A DNA stretch of 64,000 nucleotides from Pseudomonas promysalinigenes (GCF_014269025.2 NZ_CP077094.1:4930501-4994500); one strand, 5' to 3'; counted from the stretch's first letter, positions 20,970 through 30,624 are shown. The notes: generated by a model not told the origin, from the sequence alone. Numbers and translations are program-made.

Positions 20970-22373
20970 ATGACTGAAGTTGCCTTGGACACCGCAACCC
21001 CACACGCACCGTCTGTTATCCGGCTGTTGCTCGAAAAACTTCGCGTGGGCTTCGAAGAGGTGCCTGAGCACTCTGAGCTGCCGGCCGAGTCTCGGGTGCA
21101 GGCGATTCTTCTTGATGACGAGATCGGTGCATTGCTGGTGCTGTTCCCCCATAGCAAGCTGCTGGACCTCAACCGTCTTGAAGAGTTGACAGGCCGTAAA
21201 CTCAAGGCCGTACCCGTGCCGCGTCTGAAGCAGATGCTGGACAAACACCAGCTCAAGGCTCTGCCGGCCATCCCGGCGCTGACCAGCTCGCCGTGCTTGT
21301 ACGAAGGCAAATTGCTCGACGCCCAATACCTGCTGATTCAATCCGGTGAAGCCGGTTTGCTGCTGAAAATTCATCGTGACGACTACAAGCGAATGCTCGC
21401 CAAGGCTAGCGCCGGCAGCTTCGGTCAACCTGTGCGCGACATTCGCCCCAACCTCGACCGCCCGGATGACGACCCCAAGGAAATTACCCAGGCTGTCCAG
21501 GCATTCACTGCCCGGCGCATTCAGAAGCGCCTGGAAGAAACCATCGAAATCCCGCCATTGGCCGATACCGCGCAAAAGATCATCAAACTGCGGGTCGACC
21601 CTAACGCCAGCATCGACGACATCACCGGTGTAGTTGAAACCGACCCAGCCCTGGCCGCCCAGGTGGTCAGCTGGGCCGCTTCGCCCTACTACGCGTCGCC
21701 GGGCAAAATCCGCTCTGTGGAGGACGCCATCGTCCGCGTGCTGGGTTTCGACCTGGTGATCAACCTGGCCTTGGGCCTTGCTCTGGGCAAGACCCTGAGC
21801 CTGCCCAAGGACAACCCGCAGCAGGCCACGCCATACTGGCAGCAGTCGATCTACACCGCTGCCATCATCGAAGGCCTGACCCGTGCGATGCCCCGCACCG
21901 AACGCCCTGAGGCTGGCCTGACCTACCTCGCCGGGCTGCTGCACAACTTCGGCTATTTATTGCTGGCGCACGTCTTTCCGCCACATTTCTCGCTGATTTG
22001 CCGGCATTTGGAGGTCAACCCTCACCTGAACCACACCTTCGTGGAACAGCATCTGCTGGGAATCAGCCGCGAGCAGATCGGCGCCTGGCTGATGAAGCTG
22101 TGGGACATGCCTGAAGAACTGTCCACCGCGCTGCGGTTTCAGCATGATCCGGCCTATGACGGCGAGTTCTCGGCCTATCCGAACCTGGTATGCCTGGCGA
22201 CCCGCCTGTTGCGTGCCCGCGGTATAGGCTCGGGGCCGCAAGAACAGATCCCGGATGAGCTGCTCAGTCGCCTGGGCATTAGCCGGGAAAAGGCCGACGA
22301 CGTGGTGAACAAAGTGCTTGAAGCTGAGGCTTTACTACGAGATCTGGCTTCGCAGCTCAACGCTCCGCACTGA
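20970..22373 (+). CDS. YbaK-like/HDOD two-domain protein
   Basis: A 467-residue protein from the ATG at 20970 (MTEVALDTATPHAP); a TTG five codons upstream is less likely. Residues about 15-150 resemble the YbaK/aminoacyl-tRNA deacylase fold (RVQAILLDDEIGALLVLFPHSKLLDL). Residues about 190-400 resemble an HDOD signalling domain (IEIPPLADTAQKIIKLRVDPNASIDDITGVVETDPALAAQ is split here only for naming). HDOD proteins affect motility and stress signalling in other bacteria. No catalytic residues can be assigned with confidence. It is preceded by recG and followed by a REP-like remnant. Confidence 0.82.
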   Translation: MTEVALDTATPHAPSVIRLLLEKLRVGFEEVPEHSELPAESRVQAILLDDEIGALLVLFPHSKLLDLNRLEELTGRKLKAVPVPRLKQMLDKHQLKALPAIPALTSSPCLYEGKLLDAQYLLIQSGEAGLLLKIHRDDYKRMLAKASAGSFGQPVRDIRPNLDRPDDDPKEITQAVQAFTARRIQKRLEETIEIPPLADTAQKIIKLRVDPNASIDDITGVVETDPALAAQVVSWAASPYYASPGKIRSVEDAIVRVLGFDLVINLALGLALGKTLSLPKDNPQQATPYWQQSIYTAAIIEGLTRAMPRTERPEAGLTYLAGLLHNFGYLLLAHVFPPHFSLICRHLEVNPHLNHTFVEQHLLGISREQIGAWLMKLWDMPEELSTALRFQHDPAYDGEFSAYPNLVCLATRLLRARGIGSGPQEQIPDELLSRLGISREKADDVVNKVLEAEALLRDLASQLNAPH

Positions 22374-22486
22374 TGGCATCGCAGGCGCCTTTGGAGTGGG
22401 TTTAGCCGCGAGGACTGTGATCGAACACAGGCGCAATCGCGGGTAGCCCACCAAGGTTGCTCCACCGAGTACGAGGTCGTCGTTGA

Positions 22487-22858
22487 TCAGCTTTTCTTAG
22501 GTTTCAGGTATTTCATCAGCCCTTGAAACCACATCACCAGCGCCGGATTGCCCTTGATCTGGATGTTCTTGTCTTGAATGCCCTGCATGAACGCGAGCTG
22601 TTTGTTACCGGCCTGCATAGTGGCAAAGCCGTAGGCTGCGTCCTTGAAGGCGATGGCGAAGGCTGGCTGGGGGTAGCTGCCACCCTTGCTGCTGATACGC
22701 TCGCCGCTGACGATGAAGTGCCGCGCTACTTTGCCGTCCAGCGTCTGCATCTGGAATACCAGGTCCTTGCCCTTGAGTTGCTGCTGAAACGCTGGGTTGT
22801 TGCGGCTGGCCCTGGCCATCAACAGCCCCATGGCCCAGAGAAGAAAGCGAAACTTCAT
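22487..22858 (-). CDS. Small SCP2-like domain protein
   Basis: A 123-residue protein with start MKFRFLLWAMGLLMARASRN at 22858; the frame extends upstream without conserved character. After a short hydrophobic N-terminus, the pattern (GKDLVFQMQTLDGKVARHF, then AFAIAFKDAAYGFATM, then IQIKGNPALVMWFQGLMKYL) resembles sterol-carrier-protein-2-like lipid-binding domains. The ligand and role are unknown. It lies downstream of hup on the same strand, separated by a strong hairpin. Confidence 0.7.
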   Translation of the reverse strand: MKFRFLLWAMGLLMARASRNNPAFQQQLKGKDLVFQMQTLDGKVARHFIVSGERISSKGGSYPQPAFAIAFKDAAYGFATMQAGNKQLAFMQGIQDKNIQIKGNPALVMWFQGLMKYLKPKKS

Positions 22859-22953
22859 CAACGCGCCTCGATTCAAAAATGACTGAAGCGCGCAGTCTAT
22901 CCTTTTCCTGGACCAATTATGCAATTTCGAAACAATCAGCCCTGAGAACGCAT

Positions 22954-22977
22954 GACGGGCGCCGTTGGGCGCCCGTC
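22954..22977 (-). terminator. GC-rich hairpin downstream of the HU gene
   Basis: GACGGGCGCC (22954-22963) pairs perfectly with GGCGCCCGTC (22968-22977) over a 4-nt loop, just after the HU stop. A T run is missing, so termination may be partial or the hairpin may protect the very abundant HU mRNA. Confidence 0.6.
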
Positions 22978-23002
22978 TGGTCAACGCACGGTCAGCCGCA
23001 AG

Positions 23003-23308
23003 TCACTTTTTCTTGGCAGGCTTGGCAGGCTTGGCGGGGGCATTAACGCTGTCGCGCAGGTTTTTTCCAGGCTTGAAGGCAACGGTATTACTGGCCTTGA
23101 TCTTCACCGGTTCACCGGTTTGCGGGTTCTTGCCAGTGCGGGCGCCACGGTGACGTTTTTCAAAAGTACCGAAACCGACAAGGGTGACCGTGTCCTTGTC
23201 TAAGGCACCGGTAATGCTGTCGAGAATGGCGTTCAGCACCTGGTTGGCCTTTTCCTTGGTCAGGTCGGCTTTTTCAGCAATGACAGCGGCGAGTTCTGGT
23301 TTACGCAT
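23003..23308 (-). CDS. hupA: HU-family DNA-binding protein
   Basis: A nucleoid protein that bends DNA. The start MRKPELAAVIAEKADLTKEKA at 23308 is the conserved N-terminus. The 101-residue protein carries the beta-arm signature (GFGTFEKRHRGARTGKNPQTGE) and an added Ala/Pro/Lys tail (PAKPAKPAKKK) that is longer than the standard 90-residue HU. It stands as its own transcription unit with a 187-bp upstream gap. The gene symbol follows KT2440 usage from memory. Confidence 0.92.
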   Translation of the reverse strand: MRKPELAAVIAEKADLTKEKANQVLNAILDSITGALDKDTVTLVGFGTFEKRHRGARTGKNPQTGEPVKIKASNTVAFKPGKNLRDSVNAPAKPAKPAKKK

Positions 23309-23495
23309 AGTGAAGCCTCTTTGACGGAATTTCTTGTTGTTATGCCGTGCTGCCATTGGAGCAGCGTTCAAGGCACCGCAGGCTCTAATCTGCGGCAGAC
23401 GCAACTGAGAATGGCATGCCGGCCAAGGCCGCGCCAGTATCGGGGCGGCCATTGTGCTGGGATCAACAGGATAAATCCGACAGAACGCCCGTCAT

Positions 23496-24644
23496 TCACG
23501 CCATCACGGGAGGCAGCAACCGATTCAGCGCAAGTTTTTCCATGACTGCGCTGCCGGTCAGGGCGTAGCCGAGCAATTCGCCGTCAGGGGCGCGGCAGAG
23601 CACTTTCAGGTCGCTGCCCTGCCCTTCGACCAGCCAATTCCCATCACGCCCCGCAGGCGGTGGCGACACCACCAAGGGGCAAGCTGGAGTCTTCACGGTT
23701 ATTGGCATAGGCCCATAGGCGACCGCCGTCGGGTTACCGGCAAGGGTTTGGGCCAAAGCGCGGGCGCAGGCCATCAATGGCATGACGTACAGCAAGTTGA
23801 TGCCGTCCACTTCAGCGCAGTCGCCGAGGGCGAAGATATTGCTGTGCGAGGTGCGCAGCTCGCGGTCCACCACCACGCCACGGTTGGTCTGAAGGCCCGC
23901 TGCTGCGGCAAGGTCGATGCGTGAGCGTAGGCCAATGGCCGAAACCACCAAGTCGCAAGGGATCACCTGCCCGTCGGACAAATGCGCCTGCAAGTTGTCG
24001 CCAGCCTGCTCCAGACGGTTGAGCACCGGCCCCAGGTGAAAGCGCACGCCCAAGCCCTGCAAACCGGCCTGCACGGCCGAAGCAGCAGCCGGATGCAGCA
24101 AGGTCGGCATGATTTGCTCGCAAGGTGCTACCACGTCCACCTCGAAGCCACCCAAGCGCATGTCGTTGGCAAATTCGCAGCCAATCAGGCCCGCACCGAG
24201 GATCAGCACACGCTGCCTGCCCTTGGCGGCGGCACGAAAGCGTGCGTAATCCTCCAGGTCATTGATCGGGAACACGCGATCGCCAGCCTCGCCTGCAATC
24301 GGCACCTGCACGGTCTGGGCTCCCCAGGCCAACACCAGATCGCGATAGACGATGGCCTCTTCACCAACCCAAACGCGCTTATGACCCGGATCGATCCCGC
24401 TGATACGGGTGTGAGTGCGGACTTCGGCTTTCAGTTGCTCGGCCATGGCCCCAGGCTCGGCCATGCACAGGCCATCGGCGTCCTTTTGCTTGGCGAAGCC
24501 TGTGGAAAGCATGGGTTTGGAATAGGAGCGACCATCGTCGGCGGTAATCAGCAGCAACGGCGTGTCGCCATCGAGCTTGCGAAATTCACGGGCCAGGTTG
24601 TAGCCGGCCAGTCCGGTACCGATGATTACCACGGGGGACGTCAT
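23496..24644 (-). CDS. Rubredoxin-NAD(+) reductase
   Basis: An FAD flavoprotein that passes electrons from NADH to rubredoxin, for alkane hydroxylation or oxidative-stress defence. The 382 residues have an N-terminal FAD loop [16 protein letters not shown], a second NAD loop [16 protein letters not shown], and a C-terminal FAD motif [13 protein letters not shown]. It is 16 nt downstream of the rubredoxin gene on the same strand, so both partners are made together. No alkane monooxygenase gene is nearby. Confidence 0.93.
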   Translation of the reverse strand: MTSPVVIIGTGLAGYNLAREFRKLDGDTPLLLITADDGRSYSKPMLSTGFAKQKDADGLCMAEPGAMAEQLKAEVRTHTRISGIDPGHKRVWVGEEAIVYRDLVLAWGAQTVQVPIAGEAGDRVFPINDLEDYARFRAAAKGRQRVLILGAGLIGCEFANDMRLGGFEVDVVAPCEQIMPTLLHPAAASAVQAGLQGLGVRFHLGPVLNRLEQAGDNLQAHLSDGQVIPCDLVVSAIGLRSRIDLAAAAGLQTNRGVVVDRELRTSHSNIFALGDCAEVDGINLLYVMPLMACARALAQTLAGNPTAVAYGPMPITVKTPACPLVVSPPPAGRDGNWLVEGQGSDLKVLCRAPDGELLGYALTGSAVMEKLALNRLLPPVMA

Positions 24645-24660
24645 GGCGCAGTTTCCTTTC

Positions 24661-24828
24661 TCAGCCGATGGAGATCATTTCGAAATCGCTTTTGCCCACA
24701 CCGCAGTCAGGGCACAACCAGTCTGCCGGCACGTCCTCCCAGCGGGTGCCCGCCGGGATGCCGTCGTCCGGCCAACCCTCGGCTTCGTCATAGATCAGGC
24801 CACAGACGATACATTGCCACTTTTTCAT
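24661..24828 (-). CDS. rubA: Rubredoxin
   Basis: A 55-residue iron-only electron carrier. The start [18 protein letters not shown] at 24828 is chosen because it is the conserved N-terminus; the open frame extends upstream without meaning. The four Fe ligands are Cys6, Cys9, Cys39 and Cys42 (CxxC...CPDC). It is immediately upstream of its reductase and divergent from ubiC. Confidence 0.96.
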   Translation of the reverse strand: MKKWQCIVCGLIYDEAEGWPDDGIPAGTRWEDVPADWLCPDCGVGKSDFEMISIG

Positions 24829-24939
24829 CAGGTTTTTCCTCGGTGTCGCGAAGGTTTTGTTGTAGGCCGGCATTATGCAAGCAGTCAGAGCAATCATGCT
24901 AAGCTCGCCGCCTCTCTGGCTGTCATCAAGCATACCGAC

Positions 24940-25497
24940 GTGTCGTACGAATCCCCGCAAGCAGCCGCTGTCGCGTGGCTGGCGTATTCACAGCTGGCCA
25001 CTGACATCGACCGGCCAACCCTGGACTGGCTGTTCGACGAAGGCTCCTTGACTCGCCGTCTGATCCGGCTTTCCCTGGACCACTTCAGTGTCACCCCCCT
25101 GTTCGAAGGCTGGCAACCGCTGCGCGAAGACGAATGCCTGGCCCTGAACATCGCCCCAGGCGCCGAAGGGTGGGTGCGCGAGGTGTTTCTGCGCGGGCAT
25201 GGCCAGCCGTGGGTGTTCGCCCGCAGCGTGGCCAGCCGCAGCGCCCTGGAAAGCGGTGGCCTGGACCTGGAAACGCTGGGTAGCCGTTCACTGGGCGAGA
25301 TACTCTTCTGCGATCAGGCGTTCATCCGCCATCCCATCGAGGTGTGCCGCTACCCACATACCTGGCTGCCAGCCGATGTCAGGCAAGAGGGGTTATGGGG
25401 TCGCCGCTCACGCTTCGCACGGGACGGCCTGGAGCTGCTGGTGGCCGAAGTGTTTCTGCCTGCCCTGTGGCAAGCGGCCAAGGAGGAAAACCGCTGA
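24940..25497 (+). CDS. ubiC: Chorismate-pyruvate lyase UbiC
   Basis: Converts chorismate to 4-hydroxybenzoate, the first step of ubiquinone synthesis. A GTG at 24940 gives [20 protein letters not shown] after the initiator and 185 residues, the expected pseudomonad length. The frame is open much further upstream, but no conserved sequence or better start is seen. UbiC-type features include the C-terminal [16 protein letters not shown]. Its stop overlaps the ubiA start (TGATG). The ribosome-binding site is weak. Confidence 0.9.
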   Translation: MSYESPQAAAVAWLAYSQLATDIDRPTLDWLFDEGSLTRRLIRLSLDHFSVTPLFEGWQPLREDECLALNIAPGAEGWVREVFLRGHGQPWVFARSVASRSALESGGLDLETLGSRSLGEILFCDQAFIRHPIEVCRYPHTWLPADVRQEGLWGRRSRFARDGLELLVAEVFLPALWQAAKEENR

Positions 25498-26387
25498 TGT
25501 ACCTGCACTTGCTCAAATCACTCAACCGCCTGCATCCAAGGGCCTGGGACTTCGTCCAGCTTAGCCGCATGGACCGGCCGATCGGTATCTACCTGCTGTT
25601 GTGGCCGACCCTGACTGCGGTATGGATCGCCGGGCAAGGCTCGCCCACCCTGAGCAACGTGCTGATATTCGGCCTGGGCGTGGTGCTGATGCGCGCTGCC
25701 GGTTGCTGCATCAACGATTTCGCCGACCGCAAGGTCGATGGCCATGTGAAGCGCACCGCCGATCGCCCGCTTGCCAGTGGCCGGGTCAAGCCGCGCGAGG
25801 CATTGGCTCTGTTCGCGATTCTGGTGGGTGTGAGTTTTCTGCTGGTGCTGTGCACCAATAGCCGCACCGTGTGGCTGTCCTTCGGCGCCGTGGCCCTTGC
25901 CTTTAGTTACCCGTTCATGAAGCGCTACACCTACTACCCCCAGGTAGTGCTGGGTGCGGCCTACTCGTGGGGCATCCCCATGGCCTTCACCGCAGCCGGA
26001 GGCGAGTTGCCGGCCAGTGCCTGGCTGTTGTACATCGCCAACTTGCTGTGGACCGTGGGCTACGACACTTACTATGCCATGGTCGACCGCGACGACGACC
26101 TGAAGATCGGGGTGAAGTCGACCGCAATCCTGTTCGGCGACGCGGATCGCACGATCATCCTGACCTTGCAGCTTTTATCACTGGGCTGCTTGCTGCTGGC
26201 CGGCAGCCGCTTCGAGCTCGGTGGTTGGTTCCACCTGGGCTTGCTCGGCGCAGCGGCGTGCTTTGCATGGGAGTACCGATCGACGCGCAAGCGGGACCGG
26301 GAGTCATGCTTCAAGGCGTTTCTGCACAATCATTGGGCGGGGTTGCTGGTGTTCATCGGGGTGGTGCTGGATTACGCACTACGCTAG
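25497..26387 (+). CDS. ubiA: 4-hydroxybenzoate octaprenyltransferase UbiA
   Basis: A membrane prenyltransferase adding the polyprenyl tail to 4-hydroxybenzoate. The ATG at 25497 overlaps the ubiC stop by one base and has an AAGGAGG ribosome-binding site at about 25479. It has 296 residues and about eight membrane segments. The first Asp-rich motif is [11 protein letters not shown] and the second is YAMVDRDDD, where Mg2+/prenyl-diphosphate binds. ubiCA forms a translationally coupled pair. Confidence 0.96.
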   Translation: MYLHLLKSLNRLHPRAWDFVQLSRMDRPIGIYLLLWPTLTAVWIAGQGSPTLSNVLIFGLGVVLMRAAGCCINDFADRKVDGHVKRTADRPLASGRVKPREALALFAILVGVSFLLVLCTNSRTVWLSFGAVALAFSYPFMKRYTYYPQVVLGAAYSWGIPMAFTAAGGELPASAWLLYIANLLWTVGYDTYYAMVDRDDDLKIGVKSTAILFGDADRTIILTLQLLSLGCLLLAGSRFELGGWFHLGLLGAAACFAWEYRSTRKRDRESCFKAFLHNHWAGLLVFIGVVLDYALR

Positions 26388-26396
26388 CTACCCAGA

Positions 26397-26545
26397 TTCG
26401 CGGCCAAAGCCGCTGCTAAAGGGCTGAGGTCATCTGAAAGCTTGCGCATGCTTCCCAGAGCAGCTCTAGCCGCCCACACCGGCGCAGCCGATGCGGTGCA
26501 CCGTATTGCGTACTTCGCGGCTAAAGCCGTCTCTCAGGGCTGAGG
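26397..26545. repeat. Pair of degenerate direct repeats downstream of ubiA
   Basis: Two copies begin TTCGCGGCYAAAGCCG and end AGGGCTGAGG, at 26397-26429 and 26514-26545, 117 bp apart. Each contains a small hairpin CGGC/GCCG. They look like relics of a dispersed REP-type element. Confidence 0.5.
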
Positions 26546-26563
26546 CGGGGTTAAGCGGTGCTC

Positions 26564-26932
26564 TCAGGGCTTGGCAACGTGCCAGACGTCCTTCATGCCA
26601 TCACCGGTCATGTCTCCGGCTTTCTTGTCCTTTACGAAGGTATAGAGCGGTTTGCCGTCGTAGGCCCATTGCATCTTGCCGTCGTCACGCTTGATCTGCG
26701 TCCATTTGCCTTCGGCCTTCTCGTCCATCCCGGCCATCAGGGGAGGCCAGTTCATCGCGCAGTCGCCATTGCACATCGACTTGCCGTCGGCATCTTTGGC
26801 GAAGGTGTACAAGGTCATGCCTTGGTGGTCGACCAACATGCCGTCTTTCTCCATGGCAGGTTGGGCAGACGCCACCCCCGGCAATGCGATTGCAGCGAAA
26901 AGGGCCATCCAGCTCAGCGTATGTCGTGTCAT
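26564..26932 (-). CDS. Secreted COG4315-type repeat protein
   Basis: A 122-residue exported protein from the ATG at 26932 (MTRHTLSWMALFAAIALPGVASAQ), with a Sec signal peptide cleaved near ASA-Q. The mature region has two related repeats: GMTLYTFAKDADGKSMCNGDCAMNWPP-like, and KPLYTFVKDKKAGDMTGDG. This is the pattern of the Lipoprotein_15/COG4315 family of unknown function. Two Cys in CNGDC may form a disulfide or bind metal. It is divergent from phoB. Confidence 0.85.
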   Translation of the reverse strand: MTRHTLSWMALFAAIALPGVASAQPAMEKDGMLVDHQGMTLYTFAKDADGKSMCNGDCAMNWPPLMAGMDEKAEGKWTQIKRDDGKMQWAYDGKPLYTFVKDKKAGDMTGDGMKDVWHVAKP

Positions 26933-27036
26933 TGGAATCACCGTGAATTCGGGGGGTAGAGTGCAGCCTGTTTACCGCCTTGGCGGCCCTGTGAAGCCTA
27001 GCGCAGTCATGCAATGTCGCCAGAACGGCCAACGCC

Positions 27037-27054
27037 CTGTCACACAGCTGCAAT
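27037..27054 (+). promoter_or_regulatory. Pho box upstream of phoB
   Basis: CTGTCAC-ACAG-CTGCAAT matches the 7-4-7 Pho box (CTGTCAT, 4 nt, CTGTCAT) at 11 of 14 defined positions. It lies 53 bp before the phoB ATG, with an AT-rich -10-like stretch (TATCTAAT) starting 8 nt downstream. This supports autoregulation of phoBR. Confidence 0.7.
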
Positions 27055-27107
27055 AATTCCGTTATCTAATGCGGGCCAAGACACGAATCCTGGGAGAGGT
27101 TTTAAGC

Positions 27108-27797
27108 ATGGTTGGCAGAAACATTCTGATCGTCGACGACGAAGCGCCTATTCGCGAGATGATCGCCGTTGCATTGGAAATGGCCGGCTATGACTGCCTT
27201 GAGGCGGAAAACTCCCAGCAGGCCCACGCGATTATCGTCGACCGCAAGCCTGACCTGATCCTGCTCGACTGGATGCTGCCCGGCACGTCTGGCATCGAAC
27301 TGGCACGCCGCCTCAAGCGCGACGAGCTCACCGGTGACATCCCGATCATCATGCTCACTGCCAAGGGCGAGGAAGACAACAAGATCCAGGGCCTGGAAGT
27401 GGGTGCCGACGACTACATCACCAAACCATTCTCCCCACGGGAGCTGGTTGCTCGGCTCAAGGCCGTGCTGCGGCGCACCGGCCCAAGCGACAGTGAAGCG
27501 CCGATCGAAGTCGGTGGCCTGCTGCTCGACCCGATCAGCCACCGCGTGACCATCGACGGCAAGCCGGCCGAGATGGGCCCGACCGAATATCGCTTGCTGC
27601 AGTTCTTCATGACTCACCAGGAGCGTGCCTACACCCGTGGCCAGCTGCTGGATCAAGTGTGGGGCGGTAACGTGTATGTCGAGGAGCGCACCGTCGACGT
27701 ACATATCCGTCGCCTGCGCAAGGCGTTGGGTGAGGCTTACGAAAATCTGGTACAAACCGTCCGGGGCACTGGCTACCGCTTCTCGACCAAAAGCTGA
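27108..27797 (+). CDS. phoB: Phosphate regulon response regulator PhoB
   Basis: A phosphorylated PhoB activates phosphate-starvation genes by binding Pho boxes. The ATG at 27108 ([19 protein letters not shown]) follows a GAGAGG ribosome-binding site; a GTG/ATG further upstream in frame is not conserved. It has 229 residues. The receiver domain carries phospho-acceptor Asp54 ([10 protein letters not shown]), and the OmpR-type winged helix has TPTEYRLL-like and [13 protein letters not shown] segments. phoR follows after 48 nt. Confidence 0.97.
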   Translation: MVGRNILIVDDEAPIREMIAVALEMAGYDCLEAENSQQAHAIIVDRKPDLILLDWMLPGTSGIELARRLKRDELTGDIPIIMLTAKGEEDNKIQGLEVGADDYITKPFSPRELVARLKAVLRRTGPSDSEAPIEVGGLLLDPISHRVTIDGKPAEMGPTEYRLLQFFMTHQERAYTRGQLLDQVWGGNVYVEERTVDVHIRRLRKALGEAYENLVQTVRGTGYRFSTKS

Positions 27798-27845
27798 TCG
27801 AGCCTACCAGCACCAAGCCGCAAGCCGCTGTACAAGGACCGTCAA

Positions 27846-29153
27846 TTGAACCAGAACTGGCACGCCACCCTGATTCGCCACCTGCTGCTGCTGATCAGCG
27901 TCTGCCTGATCGGTGGCCTGGTCAGCGGCTATTACGGCTGGAGCCTGGCCATTGGCCTGGCACTCTACCTGGGTTGGACCCTCAAGCAGCTGTTGCGCCT
28001 GCACGACTGGCTACGCAATCACCAACCCGACGAGGCACCGCCGGATGGTTACGGGCTTTGGGGCGAGGTGTTCGACAGCATCTACCACCTGCAACGCCGC
28101 GACCAGCGGGTGCGCGGGCGCTTGCAGGCGGTGATCGACCGGGTGCAGGAGTCCACTGCCGCCCTGCGCGACGCGGTGATCATGCTCGACAGCGATGGCA
28201 ACCTGGAGTGGTGGAACCGCGCAGCAGAGACGCTGCTCGGCTTCAAGACCCCCCAGGACGGTGGCCAGCCGGTGACCAACCTGGTACGGCACCCGCGTTT
28301 CAAGGAATACTTCGAGGCAGAGAATTACGCCGAACCGCTGGAAATCCCCTCCCCGATCAATGACCGCATGCGCGTGCAGCTACATATCACCCGTTACGGC
28401 AACAATGAGCATCTGATGCTGGTGCGCGACGTTACCCGTATTCACCAGCTCGAACAAATGCGCAAGGATTTCGTCGCCAACGTATCCCACGAACTGCGCA
28501 CACCGCTGACGGTGATTACCGGTTACCTGGAAACCCTGCTGGATAACGTCGAAGATGTGAATCCGCGCTGGGCCAGGGCATTACAGCAGATGTCCCAGCA
28601 AGGCTCACGCATGCAGACGCTGCTCAACGACCTTCTGTTGCTGGCAAAGTTGGAAGCCACCGACTACCCGTCGGACAACCAGCCGGTGGCGGTCGACGCA
28701 CTGCTCACCGCGATCAAGCACGATGCCCAGGCGCTGTCTGGCCCACGCAAGCAGAAAATCACCCTTGAGGCGGCACCAGGCTTGCGCTTGAAAGGTAGCG
28801 AGTCAGAGCTGCGCAGCGCCTTCTCCAACTTGGTGTTCAACGCGGTCAAGTACACCCAGGACGAAGGCAGCATTCGCATTCGCTGGTGGGGCGACGATCA
28901 GGGCGCGCACCTTTCGGTGCAGGACTCTGGGGTGGGTATCGACGCCAAGCACCTGCCGCGCCTGACTGAACGCTTCTACCGGGTCGACTCCAGCCGCGCA
29001 TCCAATACCGGCGGGACCGGGCTTGGGCTGGCGATCGTCAAACACGTGCTGATGCGCCATCGAGGCAAACTGGAAATCAGCAGCGTTCCGGGCCATGGCA
29101 GCACATTCACCTGCCATTTTTCTACGGCTCAGTTGGCCAGCCGCGAAAGTTGA
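27846..29153 (+). CDS. phoR: Phosphate regulon sensor histidine kinase PhoR
   Basis: A membrane sensor kinase for PhoB. It uses a TTG start at 27846 (MNQNWHATLIRHLLLL) behind an AAGGAC ribosome-binding site and has 435 residues. Two N-terminal hydrophobic segments (about 10-50) are followed by a PAS-like region, the H-box FVANVSHELRTPLTV with His215, and a HATPase domain ending in NTGGTGLGLAIVKHVL. The lack of a large periplasmic domain fits PhoR, which senses through PstSCAB-PhoU. It is terminated by a strong hairpin. Confidence 0.95.
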   Translation: MNQNWHATLIRHLLLLISVCLIGGLVSGYYGWSLAIGLALYLGWTLKQLLRLHDWLRNHQPDEAPPDGYGLWGEVFDSIYHLQRRDQRVRGRLQAVIDRVQESTAALRDAVIMLDSDGNLEWWNRAAETLLGFKTPQDGGQPVTNLVRHPRFKEYFEAENYAEPLEIPSPINDRMRVQLHITRYGNNEHLMLVRDVTRIHQLEQMRKDFVANVSHELRTPLTVITGYLETLLDNVEDVNPRWARALQQMSQQGSRMQTLLNDLLLLAKLEATDYPSDNQPVAVDALLTAIKHDAQALSGPRKQKITLEAAPGLRLKGSESELRSAFSNLVFNAVKYTQDEGSIRIRWWGDDQGAHLSVQDSGVGIDAKHLPRLTERFYRVDSSRASNTGGTGLGLAIVKHVLMRHRGKLEISSVPGHGSTFTCHFSTAQLASRES

Positions 29154-29215
29154 AGCGTTGAGCCGATCTGGCAGCCCTTTGCTTTTAGAGCCCCAGCGGC
29201 TACATTGAACCCCCT

Positions 29216-29242
29216 GTGCCAGCAAGAGCTGGCACTTTTTTT
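29216..29242 (+). terminator. Intrinsic terminator of phoBR
   Basis: GTGCCAGC (29216-29223) pairs with GCTGGCAC (29228-29235), followed by seven T. Confidence 0.92.
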
Positions 29243-29280
29243 CTCCCCATTGCTAAGACGGACCCCGTAAAAACTCCATC

Positions 29281-30621
29281 ATGGACCCTTCCCCTGGTTT
29301 CAGCCTCGCCTCGTTATTCGCCGATTTCGGCATGATTTTCTTTGCCTTCCTGCTGGTACTGCTCAACGGCTTCTTCGTTGCTGCCGAGTTCGCCATGGTC
29401 AAACTGCGCGCTACCCGCGTGGAGTCCATCGCTGAACTGCATGGCTGGCGCGGCAGCATTCTGCGCAAAGTCCACAACCAGCTCGACGCCTACCTCTCGG
29501 CCTGCCAGCTAGGCATCACCCTGGCCTCGCTGGGCCTGGGCTGGGTCGGTGAACCCGCTTTCGCCCACCTGCTCGAGCCATTGCTAGCCTACCTGGGCGT
29601 GGACAGCGCCGAAGTGGTCAAGGCGGTGTCGTTCTTCGTCGCGTTCTTCGTTATTTCGTACCTGCACATCGTGGTCGGCGAGCTGGCGCCCAAGTCGTGG
29701 GCCATCCGCAAGCCCGAACTGCTGTCGCTGTGGACGGCGGTGCCGCTGTACCTGTTCTACTGGGCCATGTACCCAGCCATCTACCTGCTCAACGCCAGCG
29801 CCAATACCATCCTGCGCATCGCAGGCCAAGGTGAGCCCGGCCCGCACCACGAGCACCACTACAGTCGTGAAGAGCTCAAGCTGATCCTGCATTCCAGCCG
29901 TGGCCAGGACCCAAGCGACCAAGGCATGCGGGTGCTCGCCTCAGCCGTGGAAATGGGCGAACTGGAAGTGGTGGACTGGGCCAATTCCCGTGAGGACATG
30001 GTCATCATCGACGCCCATGCGCCGCTCAAAGAGATCCTCGCCCTGGTGCGCCGGCACAAGTTCAGCCGCTACCCGGTGTACGACGCCGCGCGTGAGGAGT
30101 TCACGGGCCTGCTGCATATCAAGGACCTGCTGCTGGAGCTTGCCGAGCTCGAACACCTGCCCGAAACCATCGACCTTGAAGACCTGGCCCGCCCGCTTGA
30201 GCGCGTATCACGGCATATGCCGCTGTCGCAGTTGCTGGAGCAGTTCCGCAAGGGCGGCGCGCACTTCGTGCTGGTGGAGGAAGCCGACGGCAAGGTGATC
30301 GGCTACCTGACCATGGAAGACGTGCTGGAAGTGCTGGTGGGCGACATTCAGGACGAACACCGCAAGACCGAACGCGGCATCCTCGCCTATCAGCCAGGCA
30401 AGTTGCTGGTGCGCGGCGATACGCCACTGTTCAAGGTCGAGCGCCTGCTCGGTGTCGACCTTGACCACATCGAGGCGGAAACCCTCGCCGGCCTGGTCTA
30501 CGAGACCCTCAAGCGCGTGCCTGAGGAAGAGGAAGTGCTGGAGGTCGAAGGCCTGCGCATCATCATCAAGAAGATGAAAGGGCCCAAGATTGTCCTGGCC
30601 AAGGTGCTTAAGCTGGATTGA
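29281..30621 (+). CDS. CorC/HlyC-type hemolysin-family membrane protein (CNNM/DUF21-CBS)
   Basis: A 446-residue inner-membrane protein with an N-terminal DUF21 domain of about four helices (FFAFLLVLLNGFFVAAEFAMV), a central tandem CBS pair (about residues 220-350) and a C-terminal CorC_HlyC domain (YQPGKLLVRGDTPLFKVERLL). The family is linked to Mg2+/Co2+ efflux; haemolysin naming is historical. The ATG at 29281 is just upstream of the first helix. It is a single gene after phoR. Confidence 0.9.
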   Translation: MDPSPGFSLASLFADFGMIFFAFLLVLLNGFFVAAEFAMVKLRATRVESIAELHGWRGSILRKVHNQLDAYLSACQLGITLASLGLGWVGEPAFAHLLEPLLAYLGVDSAEVVKAVSFFVAFFVISYLHIVVGELAPKSWAIRKPELLSLWTAVPLYLFYWAMYPAIYLLNASANTILRIAGQGEPGPHHEHHYSREELKLILHSSRGQDPSDQGMRVLASAVEMGELEVVDWANSREDMVIIDAHAPLKEILALVRRHKFSRYPVYDAAREEFTGLLHIKDLLLELAELEHLPETIDLEDLARPLERVSRHMPLSQLLEQFRKGGAHFVLVEEADGKVIGYLTMEDVLEVLVGDIQDEHRKTERGILAYQPGKLLVRGDTPLFKVERLLGVDLDHIEAETLAGLVYETLKRVPEEEEVLEVEGLRIIIKKMKGPKIVLAKVLKLD

Positions 30622-30624
30622 CTT

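Noticed and set aside
22374..22486. Intact REP after the YbaK-HDOD gene
   Set aside because: Only fragments of the REP pattern (GAGTGGGTTTAGCCGCGA) remain; no proper palindrome.
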